A stretch of 64,000 bases of DNA from [Flexibacter] sp. ATCC 35208 (GCF_001975825.1 NZ_MTKN01000015.1:74988-138987); one strand, 5' to 3'; shown: positions 29,501 through 38,434, numbered from the stretch's first letter. The notes: generated by a model from the sequence alone, not told the origin. Made by a program: numbers and translations.

Positions 29501-30037
29501 GGTATTACAGCTGCTGCAGAGCAACAGGCGGCCGTGGTAGCGAAGTTCCTGAGTGGAGATATCAGCACTTATTATCAGGGCTCACTCTTCATGAACATCC
29601 TGAAGATGCATGGCACAGACCTTTGTTCCATGGGCACTGTAGAGACACCAAACGACCCTGCTTATGAAGAAGTTGTATTCATCGATAAGTCCAAGCGCTA
29701 TTATAAAAAGTGTGTCATTCACAATGACCGGCTCATTGGCGCTATATTAATAGGTGATAAGTCAGAGTTCCTGGAGTTCAGGGACCTGATTGCCAATAAG
29801 ATCGAATTATCAGAGAAACGATTAGCCCTGTTGCGGTCCAATAAAAAGGCGACTCCTGTAATCGGAAAGCTCATTTGCAGTTGTGGCAGTGTGGGAGAAG
29901 GGAACATCAAAGAGAAGATCAAAGAAGGAATGCACACGCTGGAAGGCATCTGTCAGGCTACAGGAGCAGGATCTGGCTGTGGTAGCTGCAAGCCGGAGGT
30001 AAAGGCGATCCTTGAAAAGGTACTACAACCATGCTAA
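26549..30037 (+). CDS. Fused assimilatory nitrate reductase: Mo catalytic module, FAD/NAD(P) module and BFD domain
   Basis: A 1162-residue single-chain enzyme reducing nitrate to nitrite. Residues 1 to about 690 are a molybdopterin oxidoreductase, with the [4Fe-4S] ligands C8, C11, C15 and C43 (CYCGVGC, MLCSKG) and the putative Mo-binding cysteine in NSRLCMSSAV. Residues from 705 (IIIIGAGAGACG) to about 1090 are an FAD/NAD(P) oxidoreductase related to the NirB N terminus (second motif AGGGLLGIELAASL). Residues 1108-1160 are a BFD [2Fe-2S] domain (CSCGS, CGSCKPE). In many bacteria these modules are separate proteins. The start, supported by the cysteine motif, overlaps narK by 40 nt. Confidence 0.94.
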   Translation: MASYKTTCCYCGVGCGIIVHQDRQGKIQVEGDKDHPVNRGMLCSKGMNLHYTVMDTSDRLLYPEMRYNRHLPRQRVSWDQALNRTAAVFTKIIQQYGPDAVAFYASGQCLTEEYYVVNKLIKGFIGSNNIDTNSRLCMSSAVAAYKLALGEDSVPGAYDDLELADCIFVAGANPAWCHPILWRRVEAAKAANPDLKIIVSDPRVTQSCATADLHLQIHPGTDIVLHHAIGRVLIEQGHIDPLFIRDHTDGFQQYRDIVMERSIASAAEICDIPESAIYEAASLIGNATGFMTLWTMGLNQSVVGVRKNLSLINLHLITGQIGKPGAGPFSLTGQPNAMGGREVGGLSNLLPAHRVLDNPAHRKEVQAFWGGVPLSEKPGLTATEMFTALNDGTLKAIWIMCTNPLVSLPDARLAEAALKKAKFVVVQEISNRPETLQYADVILPAAAWTEKEGTMTNAERRISYLQKLTTPPGEALPDSEIICRFAIKMGFHGFDYENTAAIYDEHCRLTAGTNIDVSGLSYTTLQEKRTVQWPYPQGAKGFGTPRLFTDHTFYTKTGKAAIHSFPDGNNSTPPDPELPLILTTGRIRDQWHTMSKTGKVSKLKQHIPAPLLEIHPDDAAERDIKADDIVEIYNANGNVRVKAQLSTNIKKGVVFLPMHWGKTLNSDLNRANNLTHTLVDPISKQPDLKYTAVQVQRFQKPTQRIIIIGAGAGACGFVKSYRTMNTTDEITVFSKENFPFYNRVMLPDYISGTQQWQQLVKMTDEEEASLKVNLLRGISIVDIDRRHQTVTDSLGNEHQYDILILAMGSRAAMLKGVPPLKGVFTMRNRLDADAFIKHIDPAKGKVMIAGGGLLGIELAASLREIGIEVGVLQRTSRLMSAQLDKLGSQLLYEELTDRGIEILYNDEIERFTGIQALDGIRLKSGSHVPCQAVVLSIGTTPNIELAQASQLTCNRGVIVNDYMQTSDPAIFAIGEIAEFKGTLYGITAAAEQQAAVVAKFLSGDISTYYQGSLFMNILKMHGTDLCSMGTVETPNDPAYEEVVFIDKSKRYYKKCVIHNDRLIGAILIGDKSEFLEFRDLIANKIELSEKRLALLRSNKKATPVIGKLICSCGSVGEGNIKEKIKEGMHTLEGICQATGAGSGCGSCKPEVKAILEKVLQPC

Positions 30038-31401
30038 AGAAAACACAGACTATACAGATCAATTTTACGGGGGGGATTATTTCTCCCGGCTACCTGCTGT
30101 CTATCTTAGAAATTGCGGAAACAGCAAAAATATCGGAGGTTCGTTTTGGACAGCGACAGCAATTGATCATAGAAGTATCTGCTCAAACGGCCTCATTATT
30201 CGCGGATCATGTCAGCACAACACCTAATATCATCAGCGCTTATCCAGCCACTGGTATCTTCATTTCCAATACCTGGCTCTCTGAAGGTATCTATAAAGAT
30301 GTCTTTGAAATGCTGAACTGGGAATCGAAACTCAAGATCAATGTCTGTGATAGCCGCAATACCTTTACTCCTTTCTTTACAGGGCACCTGAACTGGATAG
30401 CAGGTACGCAACCCAATTACTGGCATTTAGTATTTCGCTATCCGAAGAGTAACCAGCTCTTTGCATGGCCGGAACAGTTGTACACAAATCACATCGGTGA
30501 ATTGAGCAGACAGCTGGAAACACAGCTGCTTAACCATGAACCGATTCAGGGAGTGCCTGTAGAGAAAGACCTGCAATTACCAGACTTTCACCTGCCTTAC
30601 TATGAGGGTTTCAATAAGTACGATCAGTATTACTGGCTGGGTATTTACCGCAGGAATGAATACTTCCCTGTTTCATTTTTGAAAGGGCTCTGTCATATCT
30701 GTCTGGAAACAAAGACAGGCCAGCTCTATGCTACACCCTGGAAATCATTGATCATCAGAAATATTGAGCAGGAGCACCGCCCGCTGTGGGATTATTTATT
30801 AGGGAAGTATGGCATCAATGTACGACATGCGGCCAATGAACTGAACTGGCAGATACCAGATAATAATGAAGATGCATTGGTGCTCAAACGCCACATCATC
30901 CGACATTTTGATAGTGCGGATGTACGTACCTACGGGCTTTGTTTCAGCGTAGGTCATCATTGCTTTGGGAGCATCGTCATCACACAGCAGGAGGCTAAAT
31001 ACAAGACAGTGCTCAAAGGACAGCTGCGTTACGATATCAGCTATACGCCGGACTTCAATCCCAATTCAGGCATCCTGATCAATTACCGGTCTGGTGTAGC
31101 CAAAGAACATCTGGGTCCTTACATCACTGCACTCTGCAAGTACTTCTACGAAAGACACAACACCAATGATCCGCTGCCGGGCTATGTTGCAGCGCATACA
31201 GTAGCTATACCACCTGTGGAGAAATATGTGCACCAGTGTCCTGCATGCCTGAGTATCTATGATGAGCAGATGGGGGATCCTGATCAGTCAATAGTGCCCA
31301 ATACCCCATTTGAGCAATTGCCGGATCAGTATCAGTGTGCACTGTGCGAAGGACCCAAAGCGGATTTTAAACAGGTTTCTTATGCTACACTTACGGCATA
31401 A
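30031..31401 (+). CDS. Degenerate sulfite/nitrite-reductase-fold protein fused to C-terminal rubredoxin
   Basis: A 456-residue protein. Residues 8-60 (FTGGIISPGYLLSILEIAE) resemble the ferredoxin-like half-domain of NirB (PGGEITPAKLLVIAQ). Residues about 65-125 align with the siroheme domain, but its cysteines are gone: SAYPATGI stands where NirB has SCVGSTWC, and DSRNTF replaces GCIREC. A second half-domain (about 215-285; GQLYATPWKSLIIRNI) follows. Residues 397-450 are a complete rubredoxin with ligands C403, C406, C436 and C439 (CPAC, CALC). It overlaps the nitrate reductase gene by 7 nt. I infer an electron carrier or assembly partner for the fused reductase, not a siroheme enzyme. Confidence 0.85.
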   Translation: MLKKTQTIQINFTGGIISPGYLLSILEIAETAKISEVRFGQRQQLIIEVSAQTASLFADHVSTTPNIISAYPATGIFISNTWLSEGIYKDVFEMLNWESKLKINVCDSRNTFTPFFTGHLNWIAGTQPNYWHLVFRYPKSNQLFAWPEQLYTNHIGELSRQLETQLLNHEPIQGVPVEKDLQLPDFHLPYYEGFNKYDQYYWLGIYRRNEYFPVSFLKGLCHICLETKTGQLYATPWKSLIIRNIEQEHRPLWDYLLGKYGINVRHAANELNWQIPDNNEDALVLKRHIIRHFDSADVRTYGLCFSVGHHCFGSIVITQQEAKYKTVLKGQLRYDISYTPDFNPNSGILINYRSGVAKEHLGPYITALCKYFYERHNTNDPLPGYVAAHTVAIPPVEKYVHQCPACLSIYDEQMGDPDQSIVPNTPFEQLPDQYQCALCEGPKADFKQVSYATLTA

Positions 31402-31458
31402 CGGAATTCCCCGGGAGTTATTCCCTTGCTGCCGCTGGCGAAATCGGCGCTTTAACAA

Positions 31459-31586
31459 TACATTTGCATCTTTCTAATACCACCACTCCCAGTACCTTCC
31501 ACACCATTCTCATCCTTTTAGTGCTATAAAAAGAGTCAAAAAACCCTGATTTCACTACAAAATCCGATCATTAAGTATTATTTTTG
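31459..31586 (+). promoter_or_regulatory. TAnnTTTG elements upstream of mqo
   Basis: TATTTTTG (31579-31586) and TACATTTG (31459-31466) both match the Bacteroidota -7 consensus in the gap before mqo. The downstream copy overlaps an upstream in-frame ATG (31584), which therefore cannot be the start if this promoter is used, and it supports initiation at 31614. I could not identify a -33 element at standard spacing. Confidence 0.5.
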
Positions 31587-31613
31587 CGCTGCAAATCGCG
31601 TAAAAATAATAAT

Positions 31614-33098
31614 ATGTCTCCTAAATCGGCGCCTGACATCGTACTGATCGGTGCGGGCATAATGAGTGCAACGCTAGGCGTATTGCTGAAAGAATTACAA
31701 CCGGAGCTGACAATAGAAATCTTCGAACGACTGGACGTGATCGCCGGAGAAAGCTCGGATGCCTGGAACAATGCTGGTACAGGCCATTCTGCTTTCTGTG
31801 AGCTGAACTACACACCAGAAAAGAAGGACGGATCTATCGACATCGGAAAAGCGATCAAGATTGCAGAATCTTTTGAAATCTCAAAAGAGTTCTGGTCGTT
31901 CCTCGTGCAGGCAGGTTGCGTAAACTCGCCGGGCAATTTCATACAGAGCGTACCTCACATGAGCTTTGTATGGGGAGAGAACAACGTAGAATATCTCAAG
32001 AAACGTCAACAGGCGCTTTCTGCAAATAATCTCTTTAAAGGCATGGAATTTTCCGAAGACCCTGCGGTGATCAAAAACTGGATCCCCCTGGTAATGGAAG
32101 GTCGTGACCCTAACGAAAAAGTAGCAGCTACCCGTATGGAAGCTGGTACTGATATCAACTTCGGTGCCCTCACCCGCTCTCTCATTACTTATCTGCAACA
32201 ACAACCTGGTGTAAATCTTCACCTCGAACACGAGGTGAAAGACCTGGAACAGGGAGAAGATGGCAGATGGAGATTGAAAGTGAAGGATCTGAAGAATGGT
32301 AAAAAAAGAACATTACAGGCGAAATTTGTATTCATCGGCGCTGGTGGTGGTTCACTCCCACTGCTGGAAAAATCTGATATCGTAGAAGGTAAAGGTTTCG
32401 GTGGATTCCCTGTAAGCGGACAGTGGCTGGTTTGTAAAAACCAGGCAATTGTTGAAAAGCATGCTGCTAAAGTATATGGTAAAGCGTCTGTAGGCGCACC
32501 GCCAATGTCTGTACCTCACCTCGATACACGTATGATCGATGGTAAGAAGGCATTGTTGTTCGGACCTTATGCAGGTTTCTCTACCAAGTTCCTGAAAAAA
32601 GGTTCCTGGCTGGATTTACCACGCTCTATCAAGTTCAATAATATCCGTCCGATGCTGGCTGCTGGTCTTGATAACCTTCCATTGACAAAATACCTGATTG
32701 ACCAGGTACGTCAGTCACCGGAAGAAAGGCTGGAAGCATTAAAGGATTTTCTGCCTGAGGCGAAGATGGAAGATTGGGAACTGGAAGTAGCAGGACAGCG
32801 TGTGCAGGTGATTAAGAAAGATCCGGAGCATGGTGGGATCCTGGAATTTGGTACAGAAGTGGTAAGTTCGGCGGATGGTAGCATTGCTGCATTGTTGGGA
32901 GCTTCTCCTGGTGCAAGTACAGCAGTGTCTATTATGTTAGAGTTGATGAATAAGTGCTTTAAGAAGGAGTTGGCGACAGAAGCGTGGAGGAACAAGTTGT
33001 TGCAGATGATTCCTTCTTATGGGAAGAAACTGGCGGATGAACCTGATATGCTGGAACAGGTGAGGTCATGGGCGAATAATGTTTTAGAATTGAAATAA
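31614..33098 (+). CDS. mqo: Malate:quinone oxidoreductase
   Basis: About 494 residues. This FAD-dependent peripheral membrane enzyme oxidises malate to oxaloacetate and reduces quinone. The N-terminal FAD motif is [13 protein letters not shown]. Conserved family stretches are [38 protein letters not shown] and [19 protein letters not shown] start at ATG 31614 (MSPKSAPDI) because the ten extra codons upstream are not family-like and overlap the promoter. It is monocistronic with its own terminator. Confidence 0.95.
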   Translation: MSPKSAPDIVLIGAGIMSATLGVLLKELQPELTIEIFERLDVIAGESSDAWNNAGTGHSAFCELNYTPEKKDGSIDIGKAIKIAESFEISKEFWSFLVQAGCVNSPGNFIQSVPHMSFVWGENNVEYLKKRQQALSANNLFKGMEFSEDPAVIKNWIPLVMEGRDPNEKVAATRMEAGTDINFGALTRSLITYLQQQPGVNLHLEHEVKDLEQGEDGRWRLKVKDLKNGKKRTLQAKFVFIGAGGGSLPLLEKSDIVEGKGFGGFPVSGQWLVCKNQAIVEKHAAKVYGKASVGAPPMSVPHLDTRMIDGKKALLFGPYAGFSTKFLKKGSWLDLPRSIKFNNIRPMLAAGLDNLPLTKYLIDQVRQSPEERLEALKDFLPEAKMEDWELEVAGQRVQVIKKDPEHGGILEFGTEVVSSADGSIAALLGASPGASTAVSIMLELMNKCFKKELATEAWRNKLLQMIPSYGKKLADEPDMLEQVRSWANNVLELK

Positions 33099-33148
33099 AA
33101 CAATCATGAAAGAGGGAATTGAATTCCCTCTTTCATGATTGTTTTATT
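33094..33148. terminator. Very long perfect terminator hairpin overlapping the mqo stop codon
   Basis: Bases 33094-33120 and 33122-33148 are a perfect 27-bp inverted repeat around a single central base, foldable to a stem of about 26 bp with a 3-base loop. T-rich sequence follows on the plus strand (ATTCTTTTTT). The mqo TAA (33096-33098) lies in the 5' arm. The hairpin also faces the 3' end of the convergent acyltransferase gene, so it probably works in both directions. Confidence 0.9.
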
Positions 33149-33218
33149 CTTTTTTATATCAAGGCCTGTTTTTCAACATAGAAAGACGGCCCCTTTTATT
33201 CATTCGATATAAAAGCCC

Positions 33219-34265
33219 CTACCATACTGCTGATATCTTCTGTACAATAGGTATTCTAAATATAGCATCTACTATTGGATCACATACCAACTGCCGCAAC
33301 TTTTCTATACTGATACCCACCACAAACACTACGATCCCTACACCCAGCAAACTGCTGAATAATTTCACATCATTATGTATAATACTGTCCAGATACACCA
33401 CAAAGTCCTTTATCACAAAACAAACATTGCGCTGCTCATGTATCAGATACGTTCCAAATACCAGCGTGGAGATTGAATTAATAAATCCACTTCTAATAGA
33501 TATATTCCTGAATGTATAAAACAGGGATGCCGCTGCCAGGATGATGAACGGACTATTGTAGTTATACACATTCCATGCCGTATCATATTTCCCCATTCTG
33601 AATGCTGTATAAGCCAGTGCAAAGGTCACAAGACAGCACAGGATATACCACAACCAGGGCACTCTGATTACCGGCACATAATAACGACAAAAATAAGCCA
33701 GTATATAAATAAAGATGAAATTAAAGATCCCAAATCCCCGATCGGAAATGAAGTTCCCCGGAATGTATTTAATATTACAGAACACCAGCAGGATGAGAAG
33801 TATCCATATCAGCTGCCCTTTACCCATCGCATTCAGCCCTTTATTCAATATCGGAGATATAGCATACAACACTAAGAACACTGGGACAAACCACCATCCT
33901 TTATAAATAAAAAAGAACGTGGTAATAAAAGTGACCTTATCAAAAGGTGCCTGCCCTGTAACTACAAACAACAGGTACAATAGCACAGAATACACCAGTG
34001 CCTGGAAGAATAATGCAAAGAATGATTTTACTTTGAACCTGATCTGAAAATAGCCGGAGATGAAAACATAAGTGTTCACGGCCACAATCAGAAAACTATT
34101 CAGTAATAACTGGAACGCTGTAGAAGAAGTAGGGATATACCCCCCTGTGCCCAGCTCTCTCAATCTTAATCCTCTTGTCACCACATGATGCATTATGATC
34201 ATAAACATAAGCAGTATACGCAATAGTTCAATATTAGAGTCTCGCTGAACTTTTTCAATTTTCAT
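33219..34265 (-). CDS. Acyltransferase 3 family membrane protein
   Basis: A 348-residue protein with about ten membrane helices. The N-terminal motif NIELLRILLMFMIIMHHV contains the conserved arginine-to-histidine arrangement of acyltransferase-3 enzymes. GWWFVPVFLVLYAISP is also typical. It would O-acetylate or otherwise acylate a surface polysaccharide. It is the last gene of the exopolysaccharide region, separated from it by the kinase-like gene. Confidence 0.88.
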   Translation of the reverse strand: MKIEKVQRDSNIELLRILLMFMIIMHHVVTRGLRLRELGTGGYIPTSSTAFQLLLNSFLIVAVNTYVFISGYFQIRFKVKSFFALFFQALVYSVLLYLLFVVTGQAPFDKVTFITTFFFIYKGWWFVPVFLVLYAISPILNKGLNAMGKGQLIWILLILLVFCNIKYIPGNFISDRGFGIFNFIFIYILAYFCRYYVPVIRVPWLWYILCCLVTFALAYTAFRMGKYDTAWNVYNYNSPFIILAAASLFYTFRNISIRSGFINSISTLVFGTYLIHEQRNVCFVIKDFVVYLDSIIHNDVKLFSSLLGVGIVVFVVGISIEKLRQLVCDPIVDAIFRIPIVQKISAVW

Positions 34266-34369
34266 TGGAGCAGATTATTATTATGATGAATGTGAAAAAC
34301 AAAAAAATAGAGGATATGGATATATCCCCTTTGTTTTAACCTTATCTTATTGTTTCTAAGAGACTTTTT

Positions 34370-35044
34370 TCACCTCAACCCCGCTGCCTTATATGGTATC
34401 CTCACTACCACACTCACACTCTTCCCAGGCTCTATCACCAAATCAAAAATCCCCTCATGCAACGCCGCCATATAAGACATCAAATAACACACTGGCTGGT
34501 TGAGCAATTCATTATCAGCATCCCTGAAATAATTTGCATAGAAATTTCCCCTGATCTCAAAATAGCTTTCTTCAAAACTAAATATAAGCTTAGGCAACTG
34601 ATGGCTCATTGAATGCCGGTTCATCCAGAAATAAAGATTCAATACCAACTGACGGATCACAAACTCATCTATGTAAGCATCAATCCCTTTTATTACAGAT
34701 GGTAGCTCAGTGACGGGTTGCAACGCTTTATTATATGGTTCATCTCGGATCAACTGATTCAAAAATAAATGCAGGCTCGTTTGCTTCCTCTTAAACGCAA
34801 AACTTTTGTTTAGCATATATTGTACTATCCGTACATTTTGCAGCTGGAAGTCTAATTCGATCACCTGCGACTTGACGGCCTCCGTCTGACGGGTTATTCT
34901 TCCTTCGACTTGCTTCCCATCATATAACGCGATCAGCTCTACGCTGGAAAGTATACTCGCTACAATGGATTTCAACTCGTGAAAGATGTCCTCAATAAGC
35001 CGGTTGTCCTCAAGGAAATTTTGTGCTGACACAGAAGTTTTCAT
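34370..35044 (-). CDS. Degenerate histidine-kinase-like protein
   Basis: A 224-residue soluble protein. Its N terminus (DIFHELKSIVASILSSVELI) resembles the dimerisation/phosphotransfer helix of a histidine kinase, including H22-E23, but lacks the usual proline after the H-box. The following half matches the overall pattern of an ATPase domain (IRQLVLNLYFWMN in place of the N-box). It has no DxGxG or GTGLGL motif, so ATP binding is improbable. It may be a phosphotransfer or inhibitory partner for the receiver proteins near 60-62 kb. It lies 105 bp from the acyltransferase gene and 212 bp from the initiating sugar transferase. Confidence 0.65.
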   Translation of the reverse strand: MKTSVSAQNFLEDNRLIEDIFHELKSIVASILSSVELIALYDGKQVEGRITRQTEAVKSQVIELDFQLQNVRIVQYMLNKSFAFKRKQTSLHLFLNQLIRDEPYNKALQPVTELPSVIKGIDAYIDEFVIRQLVLNLYFWMNRHSMSHQLPKLIFSFEESYFEIRGNFYANYFRDADNELLNQPVCYLMSYMAALHEGIFDLVIEPGKSVSVVVRIPYKAAGLR

Positions 35045-35256
35045 TTACAACGCTGTTTACAGGCTTCCTAAAGTTGGTTGTCGGCTTATAATAATGCCGG
35101 AGTGTAAAACTAACACTTAATGCCTGTTATTTGCTATTAACATTATTACTTATATTAGTAAAATATAGCCAATCTGATGTTTTTTTTCAAGGTTGTATCA
35201 TGTTAGCTATCAAATAGTATACAACCCAACTGCCTTTCACTATATTCAAAAAAAAG

Positions 35257-36642
35257 TTAAAATGCATTTTTATCACCTCTGATCGTATTAAACACTGTCA
35301 GGAAAATGATCTTCAGATCCAGAAACACAGACCAGTTTTCCATATACCAGATGTCATGCTCTATTCGCTTACTCAGATGCAGATCGTCTGTAATCTCCCC
35401 TCTGTAACCGTTTACCTGCGCCCAACCCGTAATACCCGGTTTTAAGAAATGCCTGATCATATACTTCTGAATAATCGCCGAATATTCTTCCGTATGTTTC
35501 AGCATATGCGGCCTGGGCCCTACGATCGACATATCTCCCCACAACACATTCAGGAATTGCGGCATCTCATCGAGATTCGTCTTTCTCATGAATTTTCCCA
35601 ATCTGGTAAATCGCTTGTCATTTCTCGTAGCCTGCTTACTATTCGCATCGTTGTTTACATACATACTTCTAAACTTCAGACAACGGAATGTTTTGTTATT
35701 CCGACCAGTTCTGTTCTGGATAAAGAATACCGGTCCCCTGCTTTCCAGCTTCACCAGCAGCGCCAGTAAAGGTATCAGCCAGCTCAATAAAAAGACCGTC
35801 ACCCCTAAGCTGAATATCAGGTCAAAGAAACGCTTCCTGATCCTGTTTGCAATATCATCCAGCGGCTCTGACCGCAGTGAAATAATAGGAATGTTATCCA
35901 GGTAATCAATGTAGATCTGCCTGTTTACAAACATCCTGAAATCAGGTACAAAGCGAAAACGGATAAAATGTTTCTCCGCTTCATGGGCCAATGTATACAG
36001 GTAAGGAAACTGCTCCGGTGATAAAGTCGAATAGATCTCCCTGATGTTATTTAACTGTGCATAATTGATGCACTCCTGCAAGTTGCCGATAACGGGATAA
36101 TATGACAGCTCATGCACATTACTGTATTCCTCAAAATAACCCTCAAAACGGAGATTACCCTTTCTGCCCAGCAGGTTATCGACCAGTTGCTTGGAAAGGT
36201 CATTATAACCCACGATAACCACCTTCCGCTCGATTTCTTTCCGCCGCATCAGATAATGCGTCAGTATATAAAAGAAAAGCCTGTCTGCCAATACAATGAT
36301 GAGGAAAAGCGAACAATAAGTGATGATGAAAATACGGTTATAGGCTTCTTTATTTAAAAATACAAATAACAATATTAAAAGCAGGTATAGCAAAATCCCC
36401 TGAATCGTTTTCCTGGCTATCTTTTCATAAGACATCTGCTGACTCAAAAAATAAATACCCGTAGTATACAACGCAATAACCCATGCAATATTTGAAGCGA
36501 GTAAAAAAGTATCTCTATCCAGGTGTACTGGTACCTCTTTTTGTTGTAACCAGTAAGAAACAAAGAAGAAAAAAGCATTCAGACAAAAGAAATCCATAAT
36601 CAGGATCTGAATGCTGCATATTTTTAAATAACGGTTCAACAT
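35257..36642 (-). CDS. Undecaprenyl-phosphate sugar phosphotransferase (WcaJ-like)
   Basis: A 461-residue initiating enzyme for exopolysaccharide synthesis. Four to five membrane helices in the first 130 residues precede a CoA-binding-like Rossmann domain (VVIVGYNDLSKQLVDNLLG). A further helix precedes the catalytic bacterial sugar transferase domain (about 265-461; KFRSMYVN, RKTNLDEMPQFLNVLWGDMS, VGPRPHM, KPGITGWAQVNGYRG). It transfers a hexose-1-phosphate, probably glucose, to undecaprenyl phosphate at the inner membrane. Confidence 0.94.
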   Translation of the reverse strand: MLNRYLKICSIQILIMDFFCLNAFFFFVSYWLQQKEVPVHLDRDTFLLASNIAWVIALYTTGIYFLSQQMSYEKIARKTIQGILLYLLLILLFVFLNKEAYNRIFIITYCSLFLIIVLADRLFFYILTHYLMRRKEIERKVVIVGYNDLSKQLVDNLLGRKGNLRFEGYFEEYSNVHELSYYPVIGNLQECINYAQLNNIREIYSTLSPEQFPYLYTLAHEAEKHFIRFRFVPDFRMFVNRQIYIDYLDNIPIISLRSEPLDDIANRIRKRFFDLIFSLGVTVFLLSWLIPLLALLVKLESRGPVFFIQNRTGRNNKTFRCLKFRSMYVNNDANSKQATRNDKRFTRLGKFMRKTNLDEMPQFLNVLWGDMSIVGPRPHMLKHTEEYSAIIQKYMIRHFLKPGITGWAQVNGYRGEITDDLHLSKRIEHDIWYMENWSVFLDLKIIFLTVFNTIRGDKNAF

Positions 36643-36653
36643 AAAAATAAGTT

Positions 36654-37883
36654 TTATCCTACTACTACATGTTCTTCGAATCGCCCCATAATCCTCCCTA
36701 CTGCCAAATAATTCTCTGCATACGCTCTGCCGTTTCCTGCTATCACGCTCACATCTTCACTTACAGACCGCAGTATCCCTTCGTTGAGAGCCTGCTGATC
36801 TTCTGCATCAACCAGTATACCCATATTATGCGCAGACACCAGGTCATGCAAGCTCGTGCCGCTATTGGCCGTTATCAATGCCAGACCGCCCACTGCTAAA
36901 ATTGTCGTAAGCTTGCTCGGCATTACCAGGTCACTGGCATTTGCTTTTTGTATCACAAGATGTACATCGGCCATATTCAGGAAGTGATTAAACCGCTCAA
37001 ATGGTTGCAAAGGAAAAAAGATCACATTCTCCAATCCCATCTCCTGCGACTGCGACACCAACCGCTCCTTGTAAGGTCCTGACCCACAGATCAAAAATTT
37101 CAGATGTCTGTCTCCTCTCAACGTCTGTGCGGCCAGCAGAATGGATTCCAACCCCTGCTTCTCCCCGATCGCACCTGAATACAAGACAATCTTATCCGTC
37201 GCGGCAAAGCCGTATTCTGTTTTCAACAACAACCGCTCTTCAATAGGATGAAACTTGTTTACATCCACCCAGTTCGGAAAGAAAAAAATATCTTTCTTCG
37301 CCTTTTCCCGGATCTTCTTCATCATACCATCCGAAATACTGCCCACCATATCTGCCTGTCTGAAAATATACCGCTCCATTTTGAAGAGTATATTGATCAG
37401 CTTTGGCGAAGCTATCATCTTCAGGTCTCTCGCTGCCTCTATCTGCATATCCTGTATATGATAGAACACTTTCGCACCTCTCAGTTTCTTGTAGATCACC
37501 GCCAGCAATCCCAGATGGAAAGGTGGCACTACCGTAATCACGACATCATACTTCTTCCGGGGCAACAACGTCAGCAACTTAAAAAATGCAGATACGGCAA
37601 ATGAAAAGTCGAGCATGATCCTCGTTTTGCCCGTAGGCTTTGCCGGCACATATTGCGGACATCGGTATACCGTCAGGTTGCCCTGCTTCTCTTTCGTATA
37701 CCAGTTCTTTTTCCTGTCGTAAGGAGGCTGCACCTTCCACTCCGGGTAATAAGGGTAACTCGTGATCACTGTACAATCATATCCGTTCTCTGCAAGCCAT
37801 TTCATCATCTCACCATTGTATTTCCCGATCCCGGTAGGTTCCGGTGAAAAGTTCCCACCTATCAATAATATTCGCTTGGACAT
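36654..37883 (-). CDS. Glycosyltransferase family 4 (WcaI-like)
   Basis: About 409 residues. The start MSKRILLIGGNFSPEPTGIG at 37883 is typical of WcaI-type transferases. A longer frame to 38042 overlaps the acetyltransferase gene and its extra 53 residues look non-coding. Typical GT-B elements are the donor-site region KIVLYSGAIGEKQGLE and PSKLTTILAVGGLALI. It is 2 bp from the acetyltransferase gene. The sugar specificity is unknown. Confidence 0.9.
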   Translation of the reverse strand: MSKRILLIGGNFSPEPTGIGKYNGEMMKWLAENGYDCTVITSYPYYPEWKVQPPYDRKKNWYTKEKQGNLTVYRCPQYVPAKPTGKTRIMLDFSFAVSAFFKLLTLLPRKKYDVVITVVPPFHLGLLAVIYKKLRGAKVFYHIQDMQIEAARDLKMIASPKLINILFKMERYIFRQADMVGSISDGMMKKIREKAKKDIFFFPNWVDVNKFHPIEERLLLKTEYGFAATDKIVLYSGAIGEKQGLESILLAAQTLRGDRHLKFLICGSGPYKERLVSQSQEMGLENVIFFPLQPFERFNHFLNMADVHLVIQKANASDLVMPSKLTTILAVGGLALITANSGTSLHDLVSAHNMGILVDAEDQQALNEGILRSVSEDVSVIAGNGRAYAENYLAVGRIMGRFEEHVVVG

Positions 37884-37885
37884 AA

Positions 37886-38434
37886 CTATACTAAAATCTC
37901 TCTTTTTCGTACTGAAATAGCAGGGTTCCCTGCATAAACAAGCCAGGCATCCATATCCTTCGCTGCGACTGACTTCACTGTCAGCACCGCATGGGAGCCA
38001 CATACTATACCTGGACACACTACTGACTGTGCCCCGATCCAAACCCCATCTTCTATCCTGATACCACCCAGTCTGTAAGGAAAATCACTGCGTTTGTAAT
38101 CGTGATTACCCGTCAGTAACATCGCCCCTTGCGATATACACACATGATTGCCGATATGCACCTCATCCAGATTGTCGATCCACACACTCTCTCCAATCCA
38201 GCAGTGATCGCCAATCTCCAGCTTCCACGGATATTTGATCCTCACCTTGGTCTTGATCACAAGACCTTTGCCCACCTTCGCGCCAAATGAGCGCAACAGC
38301 ATCCGCTTAATACCATAGGGCCATGGCAAAGCACTGTTAAAAATGTAATAGTTAACCAGGTACCATAATCCGATTTTCCACTTGGGTCCGGCTGCATAGT
38401 TACCTGTGTTAAACCTGGATAGATCTGTGTTCAT
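37886..38434 (-). CDS. wcaF: WcaF-type hexapeptide O-acetyltransferase
   Basis: A 182-residue left-handed beta-helix acetyltransferase with the characteristic start MNTDLSRFN and WPYGIKRMLLRSFGAKVGKG. Hexapeptide turns lead to the catalytic-histidine stretch LLTGNHDY, and the end is VVCPGIVCGSHAVL. It would acetylate a sugar of the repeat unit using acetyl-CoA. The start overlaps the end of the VanZ gene by 26 nt. Confidence 0.92.
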   Translation of the reverse strand: MNTDLSRFNTGNYAAGPKWKIGLWYLVNYYIFNSALPWPYGIKRMLLRSFGAKVGKGLVIKTKVRIKYPWKLEIGDHCWIGESVWIDNLDEVHIGNHVCISQGAMLLTGNHDYKRSDFPYRLGGIRIEDGVWIGAQSVVCPGIVCGSHAVLTVKSVAAKDMDAWLVYAGNPAISVRKREILV

